NCBI RefSeq assembly: GCF_014138045.1
Contig: NZ_JACGXA010000001.1
Location: 2,775,001 to 2,839,000, forward strand
DNA from: Nocardioides ginsengisegetis
GTDB taxonomy: Bacteria; Actinomycetota; Actinomycetes; Propionibacteriales; Nocardioidaceae
Direction: 5' to 3'
DNA length: 64,000 bases
This document shows, piece after piece, positions 1 through 9,983 of the stretch. Made by a program: the position numbers and the translations under genes. The notes beneath the pieces were generated by a model, which worked only from the letters and a program-made list of their open reading frames with translations, ran no database searches and was not told where the DNA came from. Every line of letters begins with the position of its first letter. Within the stretch, counting starts at the first letter, position 1.

Positions 1-180
1 CCCGGAGAAGTCCATCATCGCCTCGAACGGGTCCATGTCCTCGCGGGGCACGGCCGCCTCGTTGCGCAGCAGCTCGACCAGCTGGGAGGCCAGGGAGCGC
101 AGCAGGTCGGCCTCGAAGCCGGTGAAGTTGGCGATGATCCGCTTGCTGCGGCGGTGCCACGCGAAGCCGCTCACGATCAT
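1..180 (-). CDS. DUF2017 family protein (partial, N-terminal part)
   Basis: The N-terminal 60 codons of a minus-strand gene that runs off the window edge. The ATG at 180 overlaps the clpS stop codon by 4 bp (ATGA), so the two are translationally coupled. The visible protein begins [15 protein letters not shown] and continues as a helical stretch with [13 protein letters not shown]. In actinobacteria a DUF2017 protein regularly follows clpS, and both position and sequence fit. No catalytic motif is visible in this part and the function of the family is not established. Confidence 0.75.
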   Translation of the reverse strand, partial: MIVSGFAWHRRSKRIIANFTGFEADLLRSLASQLVELLRNEAAVPREDMDPFEAMMDFSG

Positions 181-482
181 TCCGACTTCTCCATCGTGGC
201 CCACAGGCCGTACTCGTGCATCGCCTGGACGTCGCGCTCCATCTCCTCGCGCGAGCCGGTGCTCACCACGGACTTGCCGTCCTCGTGGACCTCCAGCATC
301 AGCTTCTCGGCCTGTCTCTTGGAGTAGCCGAAGTACTTCTGGAAGACGAAGGTGACGTAGGACATCAGGTTGACCGGGTCGTTCCAGACGATGGTCACCC
401 AGGGCTGCGCCGGGACGGTGATCTCGTCGGGAGTGAGGGTCGGCTCGACCTCGACCGGACTGGCGGCGGACACAGCGCCCAT
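177..482 (-). CDS. clpS: ATP-dependent Clp protease adaptor ClpS
   Basis: A 101-residue ClpS. The family delivers N-degron substrates to the Clp unfoldase. It has the core [20 protein letters not shown] that forms the N-end residue pocket, then a helix with [13 protein letters not shown] and the acidic C-terminal end of the fold. The N-terminal tail of about 25 residues is flexible and acidic/proline-rich, as in other ClpS proteins. The ATG at 482 gives the family's usual length. The gene is divergent from pncB with only 18 bp between the start codons, so the promoters must overlap. It is coupled to the downstream DUF2017 gene by a 4-bp overlap. clpS next to pncB is also the arrangement in mycobacteria. 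Confidence 0.95.
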   Translation of the reverse strand: MGAVSAASPVEVEPTLTPDEITVPAQPWVTIVWNDPVNLMSYVTFVFQKYFGYSKRQAEKLMLEVHEDGKSVVSTGSREEMERDVQAMHEYGLWATMEKSE

Positions 483-500
483 GTTGGCACACTGGCACCC

Positions 501-1790
501 GTGAGCCCGACGACAGCCTTGCTGACCGACCACTACGAGCTGACGATGCTGCAGGCCGCCCTGAAGTCCGGGACCGCCCACCGGCGTTCGGTCTTCGAGC
601 TGTTCCCGCGGCGACTCCCGGAGGGGCGTCGGTACGGCGTGGTCGCCGGCGTCGGGCGGGCGCTGGACGCGCTCGAGCGGTTCCGCTTCGACGCGGCCGA
701 CCTCGCCGTGCTGGCCGACGTGGTGGACGAGCCGACCCTGGCCTGGCTGGCCGACTTCCGCTTCACCGGCGACGTCTGGGGCTATGCCGAGGGCGAGGCC
801 TACTTCCCCTACTCCCCCCTGCTGGTCGTCGAGGCGAGCTTCGCCGAGGCGGTGCTGCTGGAGACGCTGTTCCTCTCGATCTACAACCACGACTCGGCGA
901 TCGCGTCCGCGGCCTCGCGCATGACGCTGGTCGCCGGCGACCGGCCGTGCATCGAGATGGGCTCGCGGCGCACGCACGAGGAGGCCGCGGTCGCGTGCGC
1001 CCGGGCGGCGTACATCGCGGGCTTCGCGACCAGCTCCAACCTGGCGGCCCGGAGCCGCTACGGCGTACCGACCGCGGGCACGAGCGCCCACAGCTTCACC
1101 CTGCTCCACGACTCGGAGGAGGAGGCGTTCCGCGCCCAGGTCGCTTCGCTCGGGACCGGCACGACGCTGCTGGTCGACACCTACGACGTCGCGGAGGCCG
1201 TGCGCGTGGGCGTCGAGGTCGCCGGGACCGGACTGGGCGCGGTCCGCCTCGACTCCGGCGACCTCGGCGTGCTCGCCCACGAGGTGCGGGCCGAGCTCGA
1301 CGCCCTCGGGGCCACGGGCACCCGGATCCTGGTGACCAGCGACCTCGACGAGTTCGCCATCGCCGGGCTCGCGGCCGCGCCGGTCGACGGGTACGGCGTC
1401 GGCACCCAGCTCGTGACCGGCAGCGGTCACCCCACCTGCGGGTTCGTCTACAAGCTCGTCGCCCGCGAGGACGATGCCGGGACCATGGTCGCGGTGGCCA
1501 AGCGCAGCAAGGACAAGATCTCGATCGGCGGCCGCAAGTACGCCCTCCGTCGGCGCGACGCCGCCGGCACCGCCGAGGCCGAGGTGATCGGCATCGGGGA
1601 GGCGCCGGTCGACGACGGGGACGACCGCTCGCTGCTGGTCCCGTTGGTCGAGGGCGGCCGGGTCGTGGGCCGCGAGCCGCTGGATGCCGCCCGGGCGCGC
1701 CACTCCGCTGCCCTGGCCGAGCTGCCGGTCGCCGTGCAGCAGATGTCGCGCGGCGAGGCCGTCATCCCGACGCTGCACGTGGGCGGCTGA
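501..1790 (+). CDS. pncB: nicotinate phosphoribosyltransferase
   Basis: A 429-residue enzyme converting nicotinate and PRPP to nicotinate mononucleotide in NAD salvage. Family signatures are the N-terminal [13 protein letters not shown], the [12 protein letters not shown] block, the [25 protein letters not shown] stretch with the conserved GTSAHSF, the RLDSGDL phosphate-binding segment and the GVGTQLVTG loop. The GTG at 501 is the first start that gives the canonical N-terminus. One base separates its stop from the next gene. It heads a compact plus-strand group with an esterase, nicotinamidase and enoyl-CoA hydratase. Nicotinamidase (third gene) makes its substrate, so the two salvage steps appear co-transcribed. 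Confidence 0.95.
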   Translation: MSPTTALLTDHYELTMLQAALKSGTAHRRSVFELFPRRLPEGRRYGVVAGVGRALDALERFRFDAADLAVLADVVDEPTLAWLADFRFTGDVWGYAEGEAYFPYSPLLVVEASFAEAVLLETLFLSIYNHDSAIASAASRMTLVAGDRPCIEMGSRRTHEEAAVACARAAYIAGFATSSNLAARSRYGVPTAGTSAHSFTLLHDSEEEAFRAQVASLGTGTTLLVDTYDVAEAVRVGVEVAGTGLGAVRLDSGDLGVLAHEVRAELDALGATGTRILVTSDLDEFAIAGLAAAPVDGYGVGTQLVTGSGHPTCGFVYKLVAREDDAGTMVAVAKRSKDKISIGGRKYALRRRDAAGTAEAEVIGIGEAPVDDGDDRSLLVPLVEGGRVVGREPLDAARARHSAALAELPVAVQQMSRGEAVIPTLHVGG

Positions 1791-1791
1791 G

Positions 1792-2565
1792 ATGGCCGCG
1801 GTCACCTGCGACTTCTTCTCCGAGGTGCTCGAGGTCGGCACCTCGGTCTCGGTGGTCCTGCCGCAGGCCACCCAGGCGCAGATCGGCGTCTCCGCGGTCG
1901 ATCGCACCGGCGGTGACCTGCCCGTCCTCTACCTGCTGCACGGGCTCTCCGACGACCACACCGCGTGGACGCGCTACACCTCCATCGAGCGGTACGCCGC
2001 GGCCGCCGGGCTGGCCGTGGTGATGCCGGCCGTCGGGCGCAGCTTCTACGCCGACGAGCGGCACGGCCACCGCTACTGGGAGTTCGTCTCCGAGGAGCTC
2101 CCGCAGGTGATGGGCTCGTTCTTCCGGATCTCCTCGCAGCCGGCCGAGACCTTCGTGGCCGGCCTCTCGATGGGCGGCTACGGCGCCCTCAAGCTGGCCC
2201 TCACCCACCCCGGTCGCTTCGGCGCGGCCGCGTCCCTGTCCGGGGGTCTCGACGCGGCCGCGATCGCCGACTTCCCGCACCGGCGCGAGCTCTTCGAGCG
2301 GGTCTTCGGCGGCACGGTCGGCCCGGCCGACGACCTGTTCGCGCTGCTCGCCGCGGCACCGGCGAGCGACGTACCTCCCCTCTTCGTGTCGTGCGGCACC
2401 GAGGACGAGCTGCTGCCGTTCAGCCACCGCTTCGTCGACGAGGCCCGCGCCCGCGGCATCGAGGTGACCGCCGACTTCCGGCCCGGCGAGCACGAGTGGG
2501 GGCTGTGGGACACCGTCATCCGCGACGTCATCGCGTGGCTGCCCCGCGGCGCTGCCGCCCGCTAG
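1792..2565 (+). CDS. alpha/beta hydrolase, esterase D / tributyrin-esterase type
   Basis: A 257-residue serine hydrolase. It has an oxyanion region [12 protein letters not shown] near residue 45, the nucleophile elbow [14 protein letters not shown] (Ser at the centre), an Asp-bearing [11 protein letters not shown] segment and a C-terminal His in GEHEWGLW. This order matches S-formylglutathione hydrolase/tributyrin esterase (EstA) relatives. There is no signal peptide, so it is probably cytoplasmic; the substrate cannot be told from sequence. It sits between the two NAD-salvage genes with 1 bp before it and 3-9 bp after it, so it is co-transcribed with them, but a role in NAD metabolism is not implied by the fold. 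Confidence 0.85.
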   Translation: MAAVTCDFFSEVLEVGTSVSVVLPQATQAQIGVSAVDRTGGDLPVLYLLHGLSDDHTAWTRYTSIERYAAAAGLAVVMPAVGRSFYADERHGHRYWEFVSEELPQVMGSFFRISSQPAETFVAGLSMGGYGALKLALTHPGRFGAAASLSGGLDAAAIADFPHRRELFERVFGGTVGPADDLFALLAAAPASDVPPLFVSCGTEDELLPFSHRFVDEARARGIEVTADFRPGEHEWGLWDTVIRDVIAWLPRGAAAR

Positions 2566-2574
2566 CGTGTGACC

Positions 2575-3150
2575 ATGAAGCGCGCGCTGATCGTCGTGGA
2601 CGTGCAGAACGACTTCTGCGAGGGCGGCTCGCTGCCCGTGCCGGGTGGCGCCCAGGTGGCGCACGACATCGCCGAGGTCCTGCACCACTGGGTGATCCAG
2701 GACCCGAAGGCCCCCGACTACGCCCACGTCGTGGCGACCAAGGACCACCACGTCGACCCCGGCGCCCACTGGTCGCGCGACCCCGACTACGCCGAGTCGT
2801 GGCCGGTGCACTGCAAGGTCGGCACCGACGGCGAGGCGTTCCACCCCAACCTCGACCCGCAGCCCTTCGACGCGATCTTCCTCAAGGGCGAGCGCGAGGC
2901 GGCCTACTCCGGCTTCGAGGGCCGCACCACCGACGGCATCAGCCTGGCCGAGTGGCTGCGGGCCCGCGGCGTCACCGACGTCGACGTGTGCGGGCTGGCC
3001 ACCGACTACTGCGTGCGCCTCACCGCCCTGGACGCCGCCCGCGAGGGCTTCGTGACCCGGGCGCTGTCACGACTGTGCGCCGGGATCGCCCCCGACACCG
3101 TCGAGGCCGCGTGGGCCGAGATGCGGGCCGCGGGTGTGACCGTTGCCTGA
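2575..3150 (+). CDS. pncA: nicotinamidase
   Basis: A 191-residue isochorismatase-fold amidase converting nicotinamide to nicotinate, which feeds PncB upstream. Asp9 (VVDVQNDF) and Cys146 (CGLATDYCVRLTALDA) are the expected triad acid and nucleophile. A TKDHHVDPGAHW segment supplies metal-site residues and WPVHCKVGTDGEAFHP is typical of the family. Two in-frame starts lie 6 bp apart (GTG 2569, ATG 2575), and neither has a clear ribosome-binding site; ATG is chosen. The 3' end overlaps the next gene by 8 bp. PncA also activates the drug pyrazinamide in mycobacteria. Confidence 0.93.
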   Translation: MKRALIVVDVQNDFCEGGSLPVPGGAQVAHDIAEVLHHWVIQDPKAPDYAHVVATKDHHVDPGAHWSRDPDYAESWPVHCKVGTDGEAFHPNLDPQPFDAIFLKGEREAAYSGFEGRTTDGISLAEWLRARGVTDVDVCGLATDYCVRLTALDAAREGFVTRALSRLCAGIAPDTVEAAWAEMRAAGVTVA

Positions 3151-3913
3151 CCTCGAGACCCGCGTCGAGGACGGCGCGCTCTGGCTGACCATGAACCGCC
3201 CGGAGGTCTTCAACGCGCTCAGCGGCGAGATGGCCGTGGAGATCGCCGCCAGCATCGAGTCGGCCACGTCGCGCGACGACGTCCGGGTGGTGGTGCTGAC
3301 CGGCACCGGCCCGGCGTTCAGCACCGGCGCGGACATCGGGGGCGAGGACGCCCACGAGCGGTTCGACGTACGCGCCCTCGACGTGGCCAACCGGATCATC
3401 CGGGCCATCGTGGGCTGCGACAAGCCCGTCGTGGCCGCGGTCAACGGGATCGCCGCCGGGGTCGGCGCCTCCGCCGCCCTGGCCGCGGACATCATCGTGG
3501 CCCGCGAGTCGGCCTCGTTCCTGCTCGCCTTCGCCCGCATCGGCCTGATGCCCGACGGCGGCACCACCGCCACCGTCGCCGCCTCCCTCGGCCGGGCCCG
3601 CGCGATGCGGATGGCGCTGCTCGCCGAGCCGCTCACCGGGCAGGAGGCCTACGACGCCGGCCTGGTCACCCACGTCGTGCCCGACGCCGACTTCGACGCG
3701 CTCGTCGCCAAGCTCGCACGCCGGCTCGCCGCCGGCCCGCCCCTCGCCTTCGCCGCCACCAAGAAGGCGATCAACGCCGCCACCCTCACCGAGCTCGAGG
3801 GCGCCCTCGAGCGCGAGCGCTCCGGCCAGACCGTCCTGCTCCGCACCTCCGACGTCGCCGAGGGGATGCGGGCGTTCTCGGACCGGCGGCGGCCGGTGTT
3901 CCGCGGCGAGTAG
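3143..3913 (+). CDS. enoyl-CoA hydratase/isomerase family protein
   Basis: A 256-residue crotonase-fold protein. It has NRPEVFNALSGEM near the N-terminus, the oxyanion segment GTGPAFSTGADIGG, and the second oxyanion block VAAVNGIAAGVGASAALAADIIVA. The stretch FARIGLMPDGGTTATV follows; the position that is a catalytic Glu in classical hydratases reads Asp here (MPDGGTT), which is common in PaaG-like members. The substrate is uncertain. The start is TTG at 3143, inside the end of pncA (8-bp overlap), so translational coupling is likely. The match of sequence to the family N-terminus (MPDLETRVEDGALWLTMNRPE) supports this start. Confidence 0.88.
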   Translation: MPDLETRVEDGALWLTMNRPEVFNALSGEMAVEIAASIESATSRDDVRVVVLTGTGPAFSTGADIGGEDAHERFDVRALDVANRIIRAIVGCDKPVVAAVNGIAAGVGASAALAADIIVARESASFLLAFARIGLMPDGGTTATVAASLGRARAMRMALLAEPLTGQEAYDAGLVTHVVPDADFDALVAKLARRLAAGPPLAFAATKKAINAATLTELEGALERERSGQTVLLRTSDVAEGMRAFSDRRRPVFRGE

Positions 3914-3928
3914 GGGCGGCTCAGGGAA

Positions 3929-4453
3929 TCAGCCCCACTTGTCCGCGAGAGTTCTGATGACGTTCAGGTTGCGGTTGGTGGCCACGCCGAGGTGCTTCTC
4001 GACGGTGGCGTTCGTCAGCTTCGCCTCGTGGTAGTTCTCGCCCAGCAGCAGGTGGACGGCACGGCCGCCGACCTTGGCGACCTCGCCGTCGCTCGCGGCC
4101 GCCTGGAGGGCCTTGATCGCGGCCGCGGTCGGGGTCTCCTTGAGCAGCGAGACGTAATGCCGTCCGGAGTGGCCGAACGACTCCGCCTCCTCGGCGATCG
4201 CGACCAGCTCGCGCTGCGTGAAGACGATGGTCGGCACCTCGAAGCCCCGGTCGGCCTCGAAGGCCTCCTCGAGCGCGGCCTCGATCTTCGCCCGCGACCT
4301 CAGCGTCGTGTCGAAGCGGACGTTGCCGGTGTTGATGTGCGTCGCCACGTCGGTGAAGCCGGCCTTCTCGACGGCCGCGACGATGGCGTCCTTCGGGAAC
4401 TTCCGGTTCGCACCGAGGTTGATCGCCCGCAGGAACGCGATGTGGGTCGCCAT
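3929..4453 (-). CDS. DUF1697 domain-containing protein
   Basis: A 174-residue protein starting MATHIAFLRAINLGANRK, the hallmark of DUF1697, with the conserved THINTGNVRF segment and a C-terminal EKHLGVATNRNLNVIRTLADK stretch resembling the family's end (TxRNWNTV-like). It is probably cytoplasmic. The biochemical role of the family is unknown. It is convergent with the enoyl-CoA hydratase gene (15 bp apart) and divergent from the MarR regulator, so it is likely monocistronic. Confidence 0.88.
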   Translation of the reverse strand: MATHIAFLRAINLGANRKFPKDAIVAAVEKAGFTDVATHINTGNVRFDTTLRSRAKIEAALEEAFEADRGFEVPTIVFTQRELVAIAEEAESFGHSGRHYVSLLKETPTAAAIKALQAAASDGEVAKVGGRAVHLLLGENYHEAKLTNATVEKHLGVATNRNLNVIRTLADKWG

Positions 4454-4509
4454 GGCGGGATCATGCCAGCCGCCGGCCGTCCTGAGACCCGCGCCACAGG
4501 CCGTTCACA

Positions 4510-4528
4510 TACATAGGTTTCCTATGTA
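4510..4528. promoter_or_regulatory. Palindromic operator upstream of MarR-MFS genes
   Basis: A perfect inverted repeat, TACATAGG-TTT-CCTATGTA, with 8-bp arms and a 3-bp spacer. It ends 10 bases before the GTG start of the MarR gene. The region is markedly AT-rich against the surrounding DNA. A TAATCT hexamer at 4527-4532 lies 6 bases before the GTG and could be a -10 for a leaderless transcript. This is the usual place for autorepression by a MarR dimer; binding is inferred. Confidence 0.75.
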
Positions 4529-4538
4529 ATCTCGAGGG

Positions 4539-4988
4539 GTGCCCACCACCGCGCCCACCACCCTCGAGCTGAGCAGCGACCTCGCGACGTACGCCGCCCG
4601 CCTGGTGCGCGCGCTCCGCCGCAACAACGACCTCCCCGCCGGGGCCCGGATCGTGTCGCTGCTCGACGAGCACGGCCCGCTGGGCGTCTCGGCGCTGGCC
4701 ACGGCCGACCGCTGCTCGCAGCCCACGATGTCCGCGGCCGTCGCCGGCCTGGTCGAGAAGGGCTGGGTCGACAAGCTCCCCCACCCGGACGACGCCCGGA
4801 GCAGCGTCATCACGCTGACCGACGTCGGCCGCTCCGCGCTGGCCCACTTCCGGCGCGTCAACGGCACGACGGTGGCCGCGCGCTTCGAGGCGCACCCCAC
4901 CCACACCCCCGAGGACCTCGCCACGGCCGTCGCCGTGCTCCGCGACCTCCTCGACCCGACCTACGACCCCGAGAGAGGGACCCTGTGA
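4539..4988 (+). CDS. MarR family transcriptional regulator
   Basis: A 149-residue winged-helix regulator. Residues about 35-105 hold the DNA-binding domain: SVLATADRCSQPTMSAAVAGLVEKGWVDKLPHPDDARSSVITLTDVGR, with the wing arginine in the DDARSS turn and the LTDVG strand typical of MarR. It lies directly downstream of a perfect palindrome and its stop overlaps the start of an MFS exporter gene (GTGA). The usual logic of such pairs is ligand-released repression of its own operon including the transporter. No good ribosome-binding site precedes the GTG, so leaderless translation is plausible. Confidence 0.9.
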   Translation: MPTTAPTTLELSSDLATYAARLVRALRRNNDLPAGARIVSLLDEHGPLGVSALATADRCSQPTMSAAVAGLVEKGWVDKLPHPDDARSSVITLTDVGRSALAHFRRVNGTTVAARFEAHPTHTPEDLATAVAVLRDLLDPTYDPERGTL

Positions 4989-6238
4989 CCACGACCAGGA
5001 CGACCGAGACACCCACCAGCACCGGCTCCGGCGGCTTCTTCGACCAGCCCCGTGCCGTCTGGGCGGTGGCGTTCGCGTGCGTGATCTCGTTCATGGGCAT
5101 CGGCCTCGTGGACCCGATCCTCAAGTCGATCGCCGACCAGCTCGACGCCACGCCGAGCCAGGTCTCGCTGCTGTTCACCAGCTACATGGCCGTCATGGGC
5201 GTCGCCATGCTCGTCACCGGCGTCGTCTCCAGCCGGATCGGCGCCAAGAAGACGCTGCTGTCCGGCCTCGCCCTGATCATCGTGTTCTCCGCCCTGGCCG
5301 GGCTGTCCGACTCGATCAGCGCCATCGTCGCCTTCCGCGCAGGCTGGGGGCTCGGCAACGCGCTCTTCATCGCCACGGCGCTCTCCACGATCGTGACGGC
5401 AGCGCGCGGCTCGACGGCGCAGGCGATCATCCTGTTCGAGGCGGCCCTGGGCCTCGGCATCGCCACCGGCCCGCTCCTCGGCGGGGCGCTGGGCTCGATC
5501 TCCTGGCGCGCGCCGTTCCTCGGCGTCGCGACGCTGATGACGATCGCCCTGGTGGCCACGACGTTCCTGCTGCCGGCCACCCCGCCCGCGGGACGGCGTA
5601 CGTCGCTGGCCGACCCGTTCCGCGCGCTGAAGCACCCCGGCCTGCTGACCATCGCTCTGACGGCGCTGTTCTACAACATGGGGTTCTTCACCCTGCTGGC
5701 CTTCACGCCGTTCCCGCTGGACATGAACGCCCACCAGGTCGGACTGATCTTCTTCGGCTGGGGACTGCTGCTGGCCATCACCTCGGTCTGGGTGGCCCCG
5801 ATCCTCCAGCGCGCCATCGGCTCGGTGCCGACGGTGCTGGTCGCGCTCTCGCTGTTCGCGCTCGACCTCGCCGCCATGGCGATCTGGACCGAGGACAAGA
5901 CCGTCCTGGTCGTCGGCGTGATCGTCGCCGGCGCGTTCCTCGGCATCAACAACACGGTGATCACCGAGGCCGTCATGGGCGCCGCCCCGGTCGAGCGGCC
6001 GGTCGCGTCCGCCGCCTACAGCTTCGTGCGGTTCTCCGGCGGTGCCGTCGCGCCGTACGCCGCCGGCAAGCTCGGCGAGAACGTCAGCGTGCACGCGCCC
6101 TTCTGGATGGGCGCCGCGGCGGTGGCGGTCGCGATCGTGGTCCTGGCCCTCGGCTCGCGGTTCCTCCGGGAGCAGGAGCCTCCGCCGGCCCACAGCGAGC
6201 GCGAGGCGGAGGCCGAGCTGATCGGCGACCTGACCTGA
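4985..6238 (+). CDS. MFS transporter, drug/H+ antiporter type
   Basis: A 417-residue major facilitator with about 12 hydrophobic segments between residues 15 and 390 and a charged C-terminal tail. The loop after helix 2 reads GVVSSRIGAKKTLL, the cytoplasmic G-x-x-x-D/R-x-G-x-(K/R) motif A of the superfamily. The segment GLGIATGPLLGGALG matches the antiporter motif C (G-x(8)-G-x(3)-G-P-x(2)-G-G) in helix 5, which argues for efflux rather than uptake. It is translationally coupled to the MarR gene by a 4-bp overlap. Its substrate is probably the MarR ligand, but is unknown. Confidence 0.88.
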   Translation: MTTTRTTETPTSTGSGGFFDQPRAVWAVAFACVISFMGIGLVDPILKSIADQLDATPSQVSLLFTSYMAVMGVAMLVTGVVSSRIGAKKTLLSGLALIIVFSALAGLSDSISAIVAFRAGWGLGNALFIATALSTIVTAARGSTAQAIILFEAALGLGIATGPLLGGALGSISWRAPFLGVATLMTIALVATTFLLPATPPAGRRTSLADPFRALKHPGLLTIALTALFYNMGFFTLLAFTPFPLDMNAHQVGLIFFGWGLLLAITSVWVAPILQRAIGSVPTVLVALSLFALDLAAMAIWTEDKTVLVVGVIVAGAFLGINNTVITEAVMGAAPVERPVASAAYSFVRFSGGAVAPYAAGKLGENVSVHAPFWMGAAAVAVAIVVLALGSRFLREQEPPPAHSEREAEAELIGDLT

Positions 6239-6242
6239 CGGG

Positions 6243-6416
6243 TCAGGCGCGGGCGTCGAGGTCGTGCAGCACCCGCGCCAGATCGGTGTCGCGGGACAGG
6301 TCGGCGCCGAAGGACGCGTGGGGACGCTCGAGGTAGTGGTGGTGGGCCTTCTGGAGGAGGCCGACCACGAGCACGACGAGGCCGAGGGTCAGGTTGGCGA
6401 CAAGGATGGTGGTCAT
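6243..6416 (-). CDS. Small membrane protein, 57 residues
   Basis: A short gene starting MTTILVANLTLGLVVLVVGLL. One transmembrane helix (residues about 4-21) is followed by QKAHHHYLERPHASFGADLSRDTDLARVLHDLDARA, a soluble tail with a His triplet. A GGAG ribosome-binding site lies about 10 bases upstream on the minus strand. It is divergent from the GlxA-like regulator (74 bp between starts) and convergent with the MFS gene. No family is recognised. The hydrophobic-then-charged layout and clean start and stop support a real gene. Confidence 0.6.
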   Translation of the reverse strand: MTTILVANLTLGLVVLVVGLLQKAHHHYLERPHASFGADLSRDTDLARVLHDLDARA

Positions 6417-6490
6417 GGCAGTAAGTCTCCAACCGCAAGGATCACGCCACCAGTGGCGGTATTGACAGGGTTCGCATACTTCCTGCCATC

Positions 6491-7468
6491 ATGGGTGCCA
6501 TGACCCTCCGCACCGTGGCCATGGTGGTCCCCCACCGTCCCGGGCTCTTCGAGCTCGGCGTCGTGCAGGAGGTCTTCGGCATCGACCGGACCGACGACGG
6601 CGTCCCGCCGATCGACTTCCTGGCCTGCACCGAGCACCCGGGCACACCGGTGGAGCTCGCCAACGGGATGAGCATGTCGTTCCCCCACGGGCTCGACGCG
6701 GCCGACGCCGCCGACCTCGTCGTCGCACCGGCCTACGACTACGACCGGCCCCCGTCGGCCGCCCTCGTCGACGTCCTACGCCGCGCGCACGCCCGGGGGG
6801 CGTGGGTGCTGTCGGTCTGCTCCGGCGCGTTCCTCCTCGGCGAGGCCGGCCTCCTCGACGACCGCCGCTGCACCACCCACTGGCGCCACACCGACGAGCT
6901 GCGCCGGCGGCACCCCCGGGCCAAGGTCGACCCGGACGTGCTCTTCGTCGAGGACGACCGGGTGATCACCAGCGCCGGCACGGCGGCCGGCATCGACGCC
7001 TGCCTGCACCACGTGCGCTGCGAGCTCGGCGCGGCCGCGGCCAACCGGATCGCCCGGCGCATGGTGGTGCCGCCGCAGCGCGACGGCGGCCAGCGCCAGT
7101 TCATCGACCTCCCGGTGCCGGTGTGCGAGGCGGACAGCCTCGGCCCCCTCCTGGAGTGGATGAAGGCCAACCTCGCCGACCAGCTGTCGGTCCGCACCCT
7201 CGCGCGGCGGGCCGCGATGTCGGAGCGCACGTTCGCGCGGCGCTTCGCCGCCGAGACCGGCACGACGCCGGGCCAGTGGCTCCTGGCCCAGCGCCTGCAC
7301 CACGCGCGCGAGCTGCTCGAGTCCAGCGACCTGGCGGTCGAGAACGTCGCCGGGCGCGCCGGCTTCGGCTCGGCCGCGCTGCTGCGCCACCACTTCGGCA
7401 ACCACGTGGGGGTCTCCCCCGCGGAGTACCGCCGGACGTTCCGGCGGCCCGACGCCCGCTCCGCCTGA
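6491..7468 (+). CDS. GlxA family transcriptional regulator (DJ-1/PfpI domain plus AraC HTH)
   Basis: A 325-residue two-domain regulator. The N-terminal half (about 1-190) is a class-I amidotransferase-like DJ-1/PfpI fold with the nucleophile-elbow sequence VCSGAFLLGEAGLLDDRRCTTHW. The C-terminal half is an AraC/XylS double helix-turn-helix, seen in LSVRTLARRAAMSERTFARRFAAETGTTPGQWL and VAGRAGFGSAALLRHHF. Such regulators usually sense a small molecule through the N-domain. Two ATGs, at 6491 and 6500, are possible. It is divergent from the small membrane-protein gene at 6243-6416, a candidate target. Confidence 0.9.
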   Translation: MGAMTLRTVAMVVPHRPGLFELGVVQEVFGIDRTDDGVPPIDFLACTEHPGTPVELANGMSMSFPHGLDAADAADLVVAPAYDYDRPPSAALVDVLRRAHARGAWVLSVCSGAFLLGEAGLLDDRRCTTHWRHTDELRRRHPRAKVDPDVLFVEDDRVITSAGTAAGIDACLHHVRCELGAAAANRIARRMVVPPQRDGGQRQFIDLPVPVCEADSLGPLLEWMKANLADQLSVRTLARRAAMSERTFARRFAAETGTTPGQWLLAQRLHHARELLESSDLAVENVAGRAGFGSAALLRHHFGNHVGVSPAEYRRTFRRPDARSA

Positions 7469-7492
7469 CCGGCGTACGACGGGTCGGACTGC

Positions 7493-9301
<1,809 letters not shown>

Positions 9302-9305
<4 letters not shown>

Positions 9306-9937
9306 GACAGGCGCGAGGAGAACTCCGCGGCCGCGGCGGCCACGATCGGGCCGATGGTGGCCGCGTCGAGGTCGCCGAGCGTCACGATGCCGATGCTGGA
9401 CTCCAGTCCCTCGACGTTGCGCACGGGCGAGGCCAGCCCGCGGGCGCCCGCCTGCAGCTCGCCCGAGGTGACGGCGTACGGCGGGGCGTCGGGGCGGCGG
9501 CCCATCAGGATCGCCTTGCCGGCCGCACCGTGGGTCAGGGGGTGCCGCGAGCCGACCCGGTAGCTGACGTGGAAGTCGGTCCAGGAGGGCTCGACGACGG
9601 CCAGGGCCAGTCCCTCCTCGCCGTCGGCGACGGTGAGGTGCGCGGTGCAGCCGACCTGCTCGGCCAGGGCCCGCAGCACCGGCACAGCGAGGTCGCGCAG
9701 CACCGGCTGGACGGCCGAGGCGAGGTGCAGCACCCCGAGCCCGACGTGCAGGCGGCCGCGACTGTCCTTGCGCACCAGCGCGTGCTGCTCGAGCGTGCTG
9801 ACGAGCCGGTAGACGACAGTCCGGTTGACCTGGAGCCGGCCGGCGAGCTCGGTGACGGTCAGGCCGCCGGGGGACGCCGCGAGGACGTCGAGCACCCGAA
9901 GGCCCCGGTCCAGCGTCTGTGACGTCTCAGCCGGCAT
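9302..9937 (-). CDS. IclR family transcriptional regulator
   Basis: A 211-residue protein. It has an N-terminal winged helix (TLDRGLRVLDVLAASPGGLTVTELAGRLQVNRTVVYRLVSTL) and a C-terminal GAF-like effector domain with VGCTAHLTVADGEEGLALAVVEP and THGAAGKAILMGR. At about 211 residues it is shorter than typical IclR proteins (about 250), mainly because the last part of the effector domain is compact. The ATG at 9937 gives the standard N-terminus. It is convergent with the Lrp regulator. The target is unknown; the hppD neighbourhood makes an aromatic-catabolism role possible. Confidence 0.87.
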
Positions 9938-9983
9938 GCTCTCGAGTGTAGGGGCCGGGACCGTGCCGGGTCGTAGCCAGAAT

